The notes under the pieces: generated by a model
Told to the model about the DNA's origin: nothing
What the model saw: the letters and a program-made list of their open reading frames with translations, nothing else
Database searches by the model: none
Position numbers and translations under genes: made by a program
Assembly: GCA_007751475.1 (NCBI GenBank)
Contig: CP036434.1
Coordinates: forward strand, 2,852,001-2,916,000
Reading direction: 5' to 3'
Length of the DNA stretch: 64,000 bases
DNA from: Saltatorellus ferox
GTDB lineage: Bacteria; Planctomycetota; UBA1135; GCA-002686595
Shown here: positions 27,449-37,796 of the stretch, one piece after another
Layout: every line of letters starts with the position of its first letter
Numbering within the stretch: position 1 is the stretch's first letter

Positions 27449-28254
27449 TCGGCCGAGCCCTTCTTCTCACCGGTCTCGCCCTGACGATCGCCTTCGTCGG
27501 CGCGGTATGCGGCATCGGCGGCGGTCTCTTTGCGGTCCCGCTCCTGCACTACGGCTTCAAGCTCCCGCTTCGTCAGTCCGTGGCGACGGCACTCTGTCTT
27601 GTGGCCGCGACCGCGATCGCTTCGACGACCACCGAGTTCCTGCACTCGGAGAGCGCGCTCATGTGGGATATCGTCGCGCCGCTCGTGGGCGGCGCGCTCT
27701 TCGGCGCGCAGTTCGGTTTCCTGCTCTCCAGGCGGATCGACGAGCGGCTCCTCAAGGGGATCTTCTGCTTCGTGCTCCTGGGGATCGGCCTGCGCATGCT
27801 TCTGGCGATGTCGGTCCAGGCGGAGCCCGGGGAGTTCCACTCCGGCTATAGCTTCCTTCGTGCGTCAGGCGTGGCGCTCATCGGCGTCATGGCCGGGACG
27901 CTCTCGCCGCTGCTCGGCATCGGTGGCGGCCTGATCGTCGTGCCAGGACTTCTGCTCTCGATGCCTGCCATCGGCGGGAACGGGGCGCGCGCGGCCTCCC
28001 TGGCCGTCGCCTGCGTCACGTCGCTCCGTTCCATTCATCTCTACGCAAAGGAGCGCAGCATCGACCCGCGAATCGCCCTCTGGTTCGCCCTCGGCGGCCT
28101 CATGGGCGCGGCTCTGGGCGTTCAGTTCGCCCATCTGCCGGGCGTCTCTGCCTACGGTCAGCGCACGCTGGGTGTCATCCTCGTCGTGACCGCCCTACGC
28201 TTTGCGCGGGACGCCTTCGGCCCGCGTGTCCCGGTCGCGGAACCCTCCAACTGA
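27448..28254 (+). CDS. TauE/SafE-family sulfite/organosulfur exporter-like permease
   Basis: A ~268-residue integral membrane protein with about eight hydrophobic segments arranged as two related halves. Each half opens with a glycine-rich motif: VGAVCGIGGGLFAVPLLHYG and LSPLLGIGGGLIVVPGLLLS. This is the DUF81/TauE signature. The frame has no ATG, GTG or TTG near its N-terminus. The best candidate start is ATC at 27448-27450, overlapping the hldE TAA and lying 9-10 bases after a good GGAGGG ribosome-binding site (27433-27438). CTG at 27481 is the alternative. Substrate unknown. Confidence 0.85.
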   Translation: MGRALLLTGLALTIAFVGAVCGIGGGLFAVPLLHYGFKLPLRQSVATALCLVAATAIASTTTEFLHSESALMWDIVAPLVGGALFGAQFGFLLSRRIDERLLKGIFCFVLLGIGLRMLLAMSVQAEPGEFHSGYSFLRASGVALIGVMAGTLSPLLGIGGGLIVVPGLLLSMPAIGGNGARAASLAVACVTSLRSIHLYAKERSIDPRIALWFALGGLMGAALGVQFAHLPGVSAYGQRTLGVILVVTALRFARDAFGPRVPVAEPSN

Positions 28255-28333
28255 CGCGGCATTTCGGAACCCGAACGGCGGGGGCGGCGTCTACTCTGGG
28301 CGCGGCCCACGCGCTCGGCAACGGTCCACTGCT

Positions 28334-28549
28334 TTGAACAAATCACCCCATCATATCGATCTCGAGGAGCGCCTCGCTTTCCAGGAGGACGCGCTCGAGA
28401 AGCTGAATCGAGTCGTCGCCGAGCAGCAGCTGGAGCTGGACGGCCTCCAGCGTGAGGTGCGGGAGCTTAGGCGTACGGCCCGCGCCGCAGGCGACGCCAA
28501 GGACGGCGAGACACGGACGCTGGAAGACGACCGCCCGCCGCACTACTGA
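28334..28549 (+). CDS. slyX: SlyX family protein
   Basis: A 71-residue coiled-coil protein starting with TTG at 28334 (LNKSPHHIDLEERL). The pattern EERLAFQEDALEKLNRVVAEQQLELDGLQ, with the C-terminal DDRPPHY ending, is the SlyX signature. SlyX function is unknown in general; in E. coli it lies next to slyD. The TGA stop overlaps the ATG of the next gene (ATGA), implying coupling. Confidence 0.88.
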   Translation: MNKSPHHIDLEERLAFQEDALEKLNRVVAEQQLELDGLQREVRELRRTARAAGDAKDGETRTLEDDRPPHY

Positions 28550-30573
28550 TGGGTGTGAAGAAGAACGAGGCTGGTAAGGGAGACTGCAGCGCCCCGGGGG
28601 CCCCGAGAAAGTCCAAGGCCACTCGCTGGCGCGCGGCGGTTCTGATCGGGCTCCACGTGCTGGCGGCGATCCACATCGCCCACTGGATGTCCACGGGCCG
28701 CACGGTGTCTCCGCTGGAGCCGTCGGAGGCGATGGACTTCGCGAAGTACTCCGTCGTGAACGCGGGGCTGATCTTCTTTGCCCTCACGATCGTCTCGACG
28801 CTGATCCTGGGCCGCTGGTTCTGCGGCTGGGCCTGCCACGTGGTCGCGCTCCAGGACCTGTCGCGCGCGCTCTTGATCAAGTTCGGCATCCGGCCGCGCC
28901 CGCTGCGGTCGCGCTGGATGGCGCTGCTGCCGATGCTCGCGGCGTTCTACATGTTTCTCTGGCCGCTCGTCTACCGGATCTACATCGAGGACCCGCTCGC
29001 CGTTCGCTCCGTCGAGCTGGAGAAGAGCGGCTTTTGGGATACATTCCCGACCTGGGGGCCCGCCATCCTCACCTTCTTCATCGCGGGCTTCGTCGCGGTG
29101 TATTTCCTCGGCGCCAAGGGCTTCTGCACGTACGCGTGCCCCTACGGCGCGGTCTTTGGTGTCATGGACCGCGTGGCGCCCGGCCGGATTCGCGTGACGG
29201 ACGCCTGCAAGGGATGTGGGCACTGCACCCTCACCTGCACGTCGAACGTCGACGTGTCGCGGGAGGTGCACGACTACGGCATGGTCGTGGATCCCGGCTG
29301 CATGAAGTGCATGGACTGCGTGTCGGTGTGTCCCGAGAACGCGCTCTACTTCGGGATGGGGAAGCCCGCGCTGCTGGCGAAACCTCGCCAGGAGAAGCGT
29401 CCCGCGCGCCCGCCGATGCCGCTCGTCGAGGAAATCGCCGGGACCGCGGCCGCGTTCTTCGGCTACTTCGCCGTGCGCGGTTACTACCAGGAGCGAGGCT
29501 TCCTGCTCTCGGTCGGGATCGCAGCGTGCTTCGCGTACCTCGTGATCCTGCTGGTGCGGATGGTGCGGCGCAGCGACGTTCAGGTGCCAGGCATCGTGCT
29601 CAAGAAGGCTGGCAAGGCCAGGCCGATGGGCGTGCTCGTCGGGCTCGCGACCCTCGGAATCGCCGCCTGTGCGGTGCCCTACGGCATCGTGCCGGAGGTC
29701 AGCCATCGCCGCGCGTCCGCTGCCTGGAGCGTTCTGGCGGATGCGCGGGCGCGCTGGTTCGAGCCGGGACGGGCGGAGCTCTCGAGCGAGGAAGGCGCGG
29801 CGGCGGAGGCGCTGCTCGACAACGCGCGGACCGTGCGTGAGCGGAGCGGCGTCCGATCGATGGAGAACACGGAGCACCTCATCTGGGGCGAACTCCTCAC
29901 CGGCGACGAAGAGGCCTTCGATGGCTACCTTCGAGAAGCCCTGGGCTTCCCCGGAGCGGGCGTCGGCCTGCTGATGCTTCGCGCGGCCCAATACGGCAAG
30001 ACCGGCGAGCTGAATGGCGCTGAGGCGGCCTATCGATCAGCCCTGGAGGCGGAACCCGGCTATCTTCCCGCCACCAATGGACTGATGGGACTGCTGGTTC
30101 AGCAGGACAGGATCGAGGAAGCGAGGAAGGTGGCGGATGCCGCCCTCGAGGTGGAGCCGGAGGCGGTTCACGTTCTGGTCCAGCGGGGGTTCATCCGCGG
30201 CAGTACCTCGGATGTGGAGGGTGGGGTCGCTGACCTCAGAGAGGCCCTGCGCCTGGATCCAGGGCTCGTGGATGCGCGCAATCTGCTGTTTCGTCTCTTG
30301 ATGCAGTCCCAGAATGCGGGGGCGGCGGAGGCCGTCCTTCGGGAAGGGATCGCGCTGGAGAATTCGCCGGTGGAGCTTCGGGCTCACCTGGCCCAGGTTC
30401 TTCTCGTATCGGGTCAGCGGGACGCTGCCATCCAGGAGGCCGTGGACCTGGCGCGCCTCGCCGAGGGGGATCCCGCGCTCCTCGGGGTAGCCCGCGCCGT
30501 TCTGAGTCAGGCCGGAGCCACGGCGGAGCTGAAGGCGCTGCCTGGGGCCCCCGGGAAGTCGTCCGGGAAGTAG
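28549..30573 (+). CDS. NapH/NosR-like membrane ferredoxin with C-terminal TPR domain
   Basis: A 674-residue protein. The N-terminal half has about five hydrophobic segments and two cysteine-bearing loops, WFCGWACHVVALQD and GFCTYACPYGAVFG, as in NapH/NosR/RdxA-type membrane iron-sulfur proteins. Two classical 4Fe-4S clusters follow at ~220-265 (CKGCGHCTLTC and CMKCMDCVSVCP). Two or three more membrane segments lead to a C-terminal region (~440-670) of tetratricopeptide-type helix pairs (YGKTGELNGAEAAYRSALEA, QDRIEEARKVADAALEV). It could pass electrons from the quinol pool, with the TPRs recruiting a partner. No nitrate or nitrous oxide reductase gene is nearby, so the partner is unknown. Confidence 0.85.
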   Translation: MGVKKNEAGKGDCSAPGAPRKSKATRWRAAVLIGLHVLAAIHIAHWMSTGRTVSPLEPSEAMDFAKYSVVNAGLIFFALTIVSTLILGRWFCGWACHVVALQDLSRALLIKFGIRPRPLRSRWMALLPMLAAFYMFLWPLVYRIYIEDPLAVRSVELEKSGFWDTFPTWGPAILTFFIAGFVAVYFLGAKGFCTYACPYGAVFGVMDRVAPGRIRVTDACKGCGHCTLTCTSNVDVSREVHDYGMVVDPGCMKCMDCVSVCPENALYFGMGKPALLAKPRQEKRPARPPMPLVEEIAGTAAAFFGYFAVRGYYQERGFLLSVGIAACFAYLVILLVRMVRRSDVQVPGIVLKKAGKARPMGVLVGLATLGIAACAVPYGIVPEVSHRRASAAWSVLADARARWFEPGRAELSSEEGAAAEALLDNARTVRERSGVRSMENTEHLIWGELLTGDEEAFDGYLREALGFPGAGVGLLMLRAAQYGKTGELNGAEAAYRSALEAEPGYLPATNGLMGLLVQQDRIEEARKVADAALEVEPEAVHVLVQRGFIRGSTSDVEGGVADLREALRLDPGLVDARNLLFRLLMQSQNAGAAEAVLREGIALENSPVELRAHLAQVLLVSGQRDAAIQEAVDLARLAEGDPALLGVARAVLSQAGATAELKALPGAPGKSSGK

Positions 30574-30661
30574 CCTTGAAGTAGCCCGGCCCGCTGCCGA
30601 CCTGTCCAACGCCGCGTACACTTCCCACGCGATGTCACCTCACACGATGTCACCCCACACG

Positions 30662-32695
30662 ATGTCACCCGCTCGCTCCTCACGAATCTGGCTCAGTCTC
30701 GGGCTCGTTGCGGCCGGGGCGCTTCTCGCGTCCACGTCCGCGCTGGCCCAGGGGAGCGACTCCTGCGCCAGCGCCCAGGGCATCACCGGGACCGGCCAGT
30801 ACTTCTTCGATAACTCGGTCGCGACCGTCGACGGCGTGGACAACGGCTGCAACATGGGGCGCGACGTCTGGTTCCGCTGGACCGCTCCCGCGTCCGCGAC
30901 CTTCACGCTTTCCACCTGCGGGGGCACGACGGTGGACAGCGCGCTGGCCGTCTACGTCGACAACGGCTGCCCGAACGGGATGCCGCTCGCCTGCGGCGAC
31001 GACCAGTGCGGACTCCAGTCCAGCGCGGCCTTCGGCGCGACGGCGGGCCAGGACTACCTGATCCGGCTGGGAACCTGGGTGTCCGCTGGCTCGGGCGGCA
31101 CCGGATTCCTCACGATCCAGGCTGGTGGCACGCTAGGCGGCTGCGTCGATCCTTCGGTCGGCGCCAACGTCGTGGCGGGGGATCTCGATGAAGCGGTCGC
31201 CTACGGCGACGTCGGCGGCGTCTCCTCCTACTCCCTCGCGATCACGGCCTGCAACGTCGGCGACGAGGAGATCCTCTGGGTGAGCGGCCACGGAGATCAC
31301 CCCGTGGTGGGCCAGAACCTCTACCGCCTCGAGAACGGTCGCTTCGAGCAGCTCGGCGCGGCCTGGGTGAAGCACGGCTTCGCCGCTCTCCAGCGCGACC
31401 TCTGCTGCACTTGCATCCCGTCGGCCTCCATCTCGGCCCTGGGTGTCGGGTGCTCGGACCCCTACGGAGCTTCGCTGAACGGTTCCCAGCAGACGCTGGC
31501 GCCGCGCGGTGAGGTCGACCCGTTCACCGGCGTCTCCAGCTGGCCGCCGGGCGCTGCCACGGGCGTGCCTGCGCCGTCCGGCATCCTCGATCGGCGCCTT
31601 CAGGTGCCGACCGACGCCATGGATCCGGCGCTGCACCCGAACGCGCTGTACTTCGGCGAGGCCATCTACGCGGCGCCGGACGACGCGCTGAACGGTCACG
31701 GCTTCGACAACGCTTCCTACCGTCCCTATCAACGCACCGGCGCCACCGTGCAAGGCGCGTACGTCCTCGCGCCGACCTCCGTGACGGAGCGCGGCGTGCC
31801 CGCCCTCGCCGCCTGGGCCCAGAGCGATCCCACGGTGCGCCTCGAGGAGGTACGTATCCCGGGCGAGGGCGCCTTCTGGGTGGCTAGCCACGCCCGCGCT
31901 CTCGGCGGTGGGCGCTACCGCTATTCCTACGCGATCTTCAACGTGAACAGCAGCCGCGGCGGGGCAGCCCTCGCCGTTCCCGCAGGCACGCAGCCCGGGG
32001 CCTTCGACATGGCGTTCCCGCGGGCGCACTCCGGTGACCCCCGCTCCAACGCGCCCTGGGGAGCCAGCCAGGTGGGGGACCGAGTCGTGTGGTCGGCGCC
32101 CCAGTTCCAAATCGACCCGAACGCCAACGCGATCCTCTGGGGGACGACCTACTCGTTCTTCTTCGAATCATCCTCGCCGCCGGTGGACGCCCAGGGCACG
32201 CTCGTGCTCTTCCGCTCCCAGGGCGGCCCGCCGTCGGTCCAGCTGCCGATCCGCGCTCCCAGGGCGCCGGGCGCCCCGACGACGAGTATCGAATGCACGC
32301 CGGTCGCGAATTCCGGCGGGACGGCAGGGCACCTTCTGCCCGGCGCATTCAGCGCCGCAGGGAACACGCTCGGTCTGACGGCCACCGGACTTCCGGCGGG
32401 TTCGCTCGGCTATGTGCTGACCTCGCGCACGCCGGGATTCTCCGCCTTCCCGGGCGGTAGCTCCGGCAACCTGTGCCTCGCGGGATCCATCGGTCGCTAC
32501 GTCGGGGCGAACGCGCGCGCGGCGAGCGCCGCCGGCGCGTTCTCGGTGACGGCCAACCTGAGCGCTCTACCGCAGCCCCTGGGGCCTGTCGCCGTGCAGC
32601 CCGGCGATACGTGGTACTTCCAGTGCTGGCACCGGGACCAGGGCCCGACCGGCCCCACATCGAACTTCACCGCGTCGCTCTCGGTACGGTTCTGA
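30662..32695 (+). CDS. Secreted protein with shared C-terminal WHRD/SNFT domain
   Basis: A secreted protein of 677-687 residues. Three in-frame ATGs repeat every 15 bases (30632, 30647, 30662) within a tandem MSPHT-coding repeat. I choose the last, which places a normal signal peptide (RIWLSLGLVAAGALLASTSALAQ) at the N-terminus. Residues ~35-165 are a jelly-roll-like segment (DVWFRWTAPASATFTLSTCG, DYLIRLGTW). The middle is uncharacterised. The last ~130 residues (from CTPVANSGG to TWYFQCWHRDQGP...SNFT) recur in the secreted protein ending at 59627. They probably form a sorting or anchoring domain; its role is inferred. Confidence 0.8.
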   Translation: MSPARSSRIWLSLGLVAAGALLASTSALAQGSDSCASAQGITGTGQYFFDNSVATVDGVDNGCNMGRDVWFRWTAPASATFTLSTCGGTTVDSALAVYVDNGCPNGMPLACGDDQCGLQSSAAFGATAGQDYLIRLGTWVSAGSGGTGFLTIQAGGTLGGCVDPSVGANVVAGDLDEAVAYGDVGGVSSYSLAITACNVGDEEILWVSGHGDHPVVGQNLYRLENGRFEQLGAAWVKHGFAALQRDLCCTCIPSASISALGVGCSDPYGASLNGSQQTLAPRGEVDPFTGVSSWPPGAATGVPAPSGILDRRLQVPTDAMDPALHPNALYFGEAIYAAPDDALNGHGFDNASYRPYQRTGATVQGAYVLAPTSVTERGVPALAAWAQSDPTVRLEEVRIPGEGAFWVASHARALGGGRYRYSYAIFNVNSSRGGAALAVPAGTQPGAFDMAFPRAHSGDPRSNAPWGASQVGDRVVWSAPQFQIDPNANAILWGTTYSFFFESSSPPVDAQGTLVLFRSQGGPPSVQLPIRAPRAPGAPTTSIECTPVANSGGTAGHLLPGAFSAAGNTLGLTATGLPAGSLGYVLTSRTPGFSAFPGGSSGNLCLAGSIGRYVGANARAASAAGAFSVTANLSALPQPLGPVAVQPGDTWYFQCWHRDQGPTGPTSNFTASLSVRF

Positions 32696-32765
32696 TCGCC
32701 CGTTGATCGAGGGAGCCCGATCGAGCCGGGCCGAAGGGGCCAGCCCATGGGGAGCCGCTCATGGG

Positions 32766-32799
32766 GGCGGTACCAGGTCAGAGTCCTGCCGGTACCGCC
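32766..32799. terminator. Stem-loop between convergent genes
   Basis: A 9-bp perfect inverted repeat, GGCGGTACC (32766-32774) and GGTACCGCC (32791-32799), with an inner AGG/CCT pairing. It lies between the stops of the secreted protein (+) and the glutamate-dehydrogenase-like gene (-). The symmetric position suits a bidirectional terminator. Confidence 0.6.
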
Positions 32800-32803
32800 A
32801 TCC

Positions 32804-34141
32804 TCACGCGTAGACGCCCCGTGACGACTCCGCTTCCGCCACCCGGCGCACGGCCAGGATGTGCGTGGCGGAGCGCAGCGAGCAGTCGTACTCCAGCTGG
32901 ACCGCGCGGGTGGCGTCCCAGGCTTCTCGCATGTAGCGACGGAGCCTGCCGGCGACCACATCCTCGATCCATGCGTAGCCCGTCCGGTTCTGGATCCACT
33001 CGAAGTAGGAGACGACCACGCCGCCGCCGTTCGCGAGGATGTCCGGCACGACCGGTATGCCCCGGCGATCGAGGATTGCGTCGGCGCGTGGGCTGACCGG
33101 GCCGTGGGCACCCTCGACGATCATTCGGGCCTGGATGTCCTCGGCGTTGCGCGAGTGAATCGCCATCGGGATCGCGCAGGGCGCGAGCACGTCGCAGGGA
33201 AGCTTCAGGAAGTCACCCTCGGGTACCACGGTCGTTCCGCCGGTCTCCTGATTCGGCAGGCGGCCGTTCTCGTCCCGCCACTTCAGCAGCATCGGAATGT
33301 CGAGACCCTTGGGGTTGTAGAGCGCCGTGTGCACGTCGGATAGACCGACCACCCGGTGCCCTTCGGCGTGAAGAATGCGCGCGAGGTTACCGCCGACCAC
33401 GCCGGCGCCCTGGATCACGACCGAGAGGCCGCCCTTGGGGCCGAGCCCGAAGTGGGAGGCCGCGACCCGGAGAATCACGCGGAGGCCGTTCGCCACCGCG
33501 TCCTCGTGGCAGGCGCTGCCGCCCATCTCGCGCGGCTTGCCCGTCACGGCGGAGTTTGCGGCGCCGTCCGTGTGGCCTGCCATCGTGTCGAGGGCCCAGG
33601 CCATCAGGTCCGCGTCGTCGGCGAACTCCGGCGCGAGCACGTCGCGATCGGGGCCGATGTCCCCGAGCATGCTGGCGGTCCAGCGGCGCACGACGCGCTC
33701 CAGCTCGCTCGCCGAGAGCGTCTGCCGATCGACGACCACGCCGCCGGCCGCGCCGCCGAACGGAATCCCGAGCAGCGCGCACTTCCACGTCATCCAGGCG
33801 GCGAGCGCGCGGAGTTCGTCGATCTTGAGCGTTCCGTCGATCCGAAGCGGGCCGAGGAAGGGACCAAGCCCCGCGTTGTGCTGGATGCGGTAGCCGTCCA
33901 GGAGTCGCAGCGAGCCGTCGTCCATCATGACGGGAACGGTCACCGCGATCTCACGGTCCGATTTGCGCAGCAGCTTGTACTGCTGGTCGTCGAGGCCGAT
34001 GCGACGAGCGGCTTCGTCGAAGCTCGCCATCATCGTCTTGAACGGCGTCTCCTCGTCCAGAACGGGCGTGCTCCGCAGGCCCGTCTGGTGGAGACCCATG
34101 TGGTGGAGACCACCCGGGTCCTTCTCTTTGCCTGTCGACAT
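32804..34141 (-). CDS. Glutamate dehydrogenase-like protein, probably catalytically inactive (regulatory?)
   Basis: A 445-residue paralogue of the gene just upstream, lying 34 bases after its stop. The fold is intact, including the Rossmann motif VIQGAGVVGGNLAR and NGGGVVVSYFEWIQNR. The active site is not. Where the neighbour has GPSKGGIRF, this has GPFLGPLRI (substrate Lys lost). FGGGKGG is FGGAAGG (catalytic Lys lost). VPAPDMNT is VLAPEFAD (catalytic Asp to Glu). Only the Lys of MTWKCA remains. In Thermus thermophilus an inactive GdhA partners an active GdhB in an allosteric hetero-hexamer; I infer a similar regulatory role here. Confidence 0.85.
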   Translation of the reverse strand: MSTGKEKDPGGLHHMGLHQTGLRSTPVLDEETPFKTMMASFDEAARRIGLDDQQYKLLRKSDREIAVTVPVMMDDGSLRLLDGYRIQHNAGLGPFLGPLRIDGTLKIDELRALAAWMTWKCALLGIPFGGAAGGVVVDRQTLSASELERVVRRWTASMLGDIGPDRDVLAPEFADDADLMAWALDTMAGHTDGAANSAVTGKPREMGGSACHEDAVANGLRVILRVAASHFGLGPKGGLSVVIQGAGVVGGNLARILHAEGHRVVGLSDVHTALYNPKGLDIPMLLKWRDENGRLPNQETGGTTVVPEGDFLKLPCDVLAPCAIPMAIHSRNAEDIQARMIVEGAHGPVSPRADAILDRRGIPVVPDILANGGGVVVSYFEWIQNRTGYAWIEDVVAGRLRRYMREAWDATRAVQLEYDCSLRSATHILAVRRVAEAESSRGVYA

Positions 34142-34175
34142 CAGTGGCTACTCCTCTCGAAGAAACGAGCCAGGC

Positions 34176-35465
<1,290 letters not shown>

Positions 35466-35625
35466 GAAGCGGGCAGGCCGAGGGAGTTCCGCGATCGGAA
35501 CGAGTCAGGCCTGGTCTTGGGGCTAGTGGAGAAGTGAGAGGAGTTTCGGGACGAGAGCATTCGATCCATCCGGAGGGCGCGGTGGAACCCCCTTCCCCGG
35601 AATTCGTCGGCGATCCCTCATCGCG

Positions 35626-36414
35626 TCATCGGGCGCGCTTCAGATCGCGGACCCAGATGTTGCGAAAGGAGACCGGATTTCCGTGATCCTGGAGCGCAAT
35701 CGGCCCCTTTTCACCGTGTTCCGCGTAGCTGGCGACGTTCCGGTAGACGGTGGCCCCGAGCAGCGTGCGGGCGTGATGAAGGGCGACTCCGTTCAGGAGG
35801 ACCGTGACCTGGGCGGGCGACTCCAGGGCGCCGTCTTCCGAGAAGCGGGGCGCCTGGAAGAGGATGTCGTAGCTCTGCCACTCTCCGGCGGGCAGGCACG
35901 CGTTGGCCATCGGCGGCTCCTGGCCGTAGACGGCGCCGGTCATCCCGTCAGGGTAAGTCCGGTTCTCGAAGCAGTCGAGAACCTGGATCTCGTAGCGGCC
36001 GAAGAGGAAAACGCCCGAGTTGTGGCGCCCTTGACCCCGGAGGTTCTCGCCTTCCTTCGGCAGGGGCGAGCGCCATTCCACGTGGAGCTGGCAGTCGCCG
36101 AAGGAGTCCTTCGTCTGGATCTGGCCGGTGCCGTTGACGGTCATGACGCCGTCCTTCAGCTCCCAGGGACCGCCCTCCCAGGCATCCAGGCTGGATCCGT
36201 CGAAGAGGATCGTGGCGTCGCTCGGCGCCTCGCCCGCGCTGGCGCCAGGCGTCACGACGGGGGGCTGGGGGCGCAGGCCGTCATGGACGTGCCATTCGGT
36301 TCCCGGAAGGGTCGGGGTGTCCTGGAAGCCAAGCTTGTCCTCTTGCCCCGTGACGGCGAGGAGCGTGGCGCTGGACGCGAGGAGGGCGGTCAGGAGGATC
36401 TTGTGGTCGAGCAT
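35626..36414 (-). CDS. Secreted DUF1080 (3-keto-disaccharide hydrolase-type) protein
   Basis: A 262-residue protein; the start at MLDHKILLTALLASSATLLAV gives a signal peptide. The mature part is a DUF1080/LamG-like beta-jelly roll: TILFDGSSLDAWEGGPWELK, DCQLHVEWRSP, NSGVFLFGRYEIQVLDCFEN, AGEWQSYDILFQAPRF and GPIALQDHGNPVSFRNIWVRDL. The family binds or hydrolyses (3-keto-)glycosides and is expanded in Planctomycetota. It is likely periplasmic or extracellular. No neighbour suggests a particular sugar. Confidence 0.9.
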   Translation of the reverse strand: MLDHKILLTALLASSATLLAVTGQEDKLGFQDTPTLPGTEWHVHDGLRPQPPVVTPGASAGEAPSDATILFDGSSLDAWEGGPWELKDGVMTVNGTGQIQTKDSFGDCQLHVEWRSPLPKEGENLRGQGRHNSGVFLFGRYEIQVLDCFENRTYPDGMTGAVYGQEPPMANACLPAGEWQSYDILFQAPRFSEDGALESPAQVTVLLNGVALHHARTLLGATVYRNVASYAEHGEKGPIALQDHGNPVSFRNIWVRDLKRAR

Positions 36415-36490
36415 GTCGTTTGACGCGGGGGCGATAGAGTCCGTGGAGGTAGGGGAGCCAGCATAAGGAGGAGCCGTTACTCTTGTGCCC

Positions 36491-37321
36491 ATGACACCCG
36501 AACCCACCGTTCTCGAACAGTTCCCGAGCGACGTGCCCGATCAGCCCGAGCTGGTCACCATGAGCCGCGAGGGCGACCTCGTTTGGCTGACGATCGACCG
36601 TCCCGAGGTCATGAACTGCCTCTCCTTTCCAACGCTACGGCGTTTCAGGACGCTCCTCGAGGAGCTTCGCGGGGACCTTTCGATCCGCTGCATCCTGATC
36701 ACCGGCGCGGGCGAGCGCGCTTTCTGCGCCGGAGCCGACCTGAAGGAGCGCAAGACGATGCCCGCCGAGCGCGTGCCCGACTTCGTCAGGAACATCCGCG
36801 GCGTCATGGACGACGTCGCGAACATGCCCCAGCCGACCGTGGCCGTCGTCCAGGGGTTCGCCTTCGGCGGGGGCACCGAGCTGATGCTCGCCTGCGACCT
36901 GCGGATCGCGGCCAGCGAAGCGACGTTCGGTCTGACCGAGACCACGCTCGCGATCATTCCGGGGGCTGGCGGCACCCAGCGCCTTCCGCGCCTGATCGGC
37001 TCCAGCCGCGCCAAGGACCTGATTCTGACCGGTCGCAAGCTGGATGCAGCCGAGGCCGAGCGGATCGGGCTCTTGAATCGAGTGGCGCCCCGCGCGGAGT
37101 TGCGCGCAGCCGCGACCGAGCTGGCTGAGACCATCGCTTCCAACGGTCCGGTCGCGGTCCGCGCAGCCAAAGCGGCGATCGACCTCGGAACCGAGGCGCC
37201 GATCCAGGAGGGACTGGAGATCGAGGCGAAGTGCTACGAGCGCGTGTTGCCGACCCAGGATCGTCTGGAAGCGCTGGCCGCGTTCGCGGAGAAGCGCAAG
37301 CCCAGGTACGAGGGGCGGTGA
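36491..37321 (+). CDS. Enoyl-CoA hydratase/isomerase family protein
   Basis: A 276-residue crotonase-fold enzyme (ATG 36491; GTG 36485 would add two residues). The oxyanion hole is in AFCAGADLKERK and GFAFGGGTELMLACDLRIA. The glutamates of GGGTEL and LTETTLAIIPGAGGTQRLPR are placed as in true hydratases. The TETTLAIIPGAGGTQRLPR stretch is especially close to AUH-type methylglutaconyl-CoA hydratases of leucine breakdown, but substrate assignment needs comparison. Its stop overlaps the next start by one base. Confidence 0.9.
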   Translation: MTPEPTVLEQFPSDVPDQPELVTMSREGDLVWLTIDRPEVMNCLSFPTLRRFRTLLEELRGDLSIRCILITGAGERAFCAGADLKERKTMPAERVPDFVRNIRGVMDDVANMPQPTVAVVQGFAFGGGTELMLACDLRIAASEATFGLTETTLAIIPGAGGTQRLPRLIGSSRAKDLILTGRKLDAAEAERIGLLNRVAPRAELRAAATELAETIASNGPVAVRAAKAAIDLGTEAPIQEGLEIEAKCYERVLPTQDRLEALAAFAEKRKPRYEGR

Positions 37322-37698
37322 TGGGCCCGGATGGTTCGGTAGGGGGCGGCTCGGAAGCGGACCTCGAGGCACTCGCGGAGCGGCTCGTCGAACTGCGCGA
37401 AGAAAAGCGCTATGTCGAAGGGGAGATCGAAACCGTGGCGGCGCGGCTCGCGGCGGCCGTGGGTGAGGGTTCGAAGAGGATGCTGGGAAGCGTGGAGATC
37501 CGCGTGACCGCCGCGCGTCCGGGCCTTCGGATCCTTGTGGAAGGCGACGTGCCTTCGGCGTTCCTGACGGCGAAGCCGGACAGGAAGCTTTTGCTGAGCC
37601 ATATTCGCGAAACGGGGGAGGTGCCCCTGGGTGTGGAGGTCACGGAAGGGCGCCCTACGGTCTTTGCGAAGCTGATTCACCCCAGTAGTGGGAGTTGA
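37321..37698 (+). CDS. Small protein with Gp157-like pattern
   Basis: A 125-residue protein coupled to the hydratase by an ATGA overlap. The first ~45 residues form a charged helix (ADLEALAERLVELREEKRYV, then EGEIETVAARL). The second half has the pattern VEGDVPSAFLTAKPDRKLLL...GEVPLGVEVTEGRPTVFAK. That resembles the C-terminal half of the phage Gp157 family, with its P-x-x-(F/Y)-(x)5-PDK and GEVPGAEL(x)EG elements. The resemblance is by motif spacing only. No other phage gene is near. Function unknown. Confidence 0.6.
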   Translation: MGPDGSVGGGSEADLEALAERLVELREEKRYVEGEIETVAARLAAAVGEGSKRMLGSVEIRVTAARPGLRILVEGDVPSAFLTAKPDRKLLLSHIRETGEVPLGVEVTEGRPTVFAKLIHPSSGS

Positions 37699-37796
37699 CG
37701 GCTTCGGCGTTCCAGGCCATCCTTGTCCCGGCCTGAGCCAGCCGAATCGTCCCCTCGGTGGTGCTCGCCTCTCGCACTGCCAACCGTTGAAATTCG

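Noticed and set aside
26815..28254. TauE-type permease starting at an ATG deep inside hldE (26815)
   Set aside because: It would add ~211 arginine-rich residues entirely overlapping hldE in another frame, which is a shadow frame. Initiation at or just after the hldE stop is more credible.
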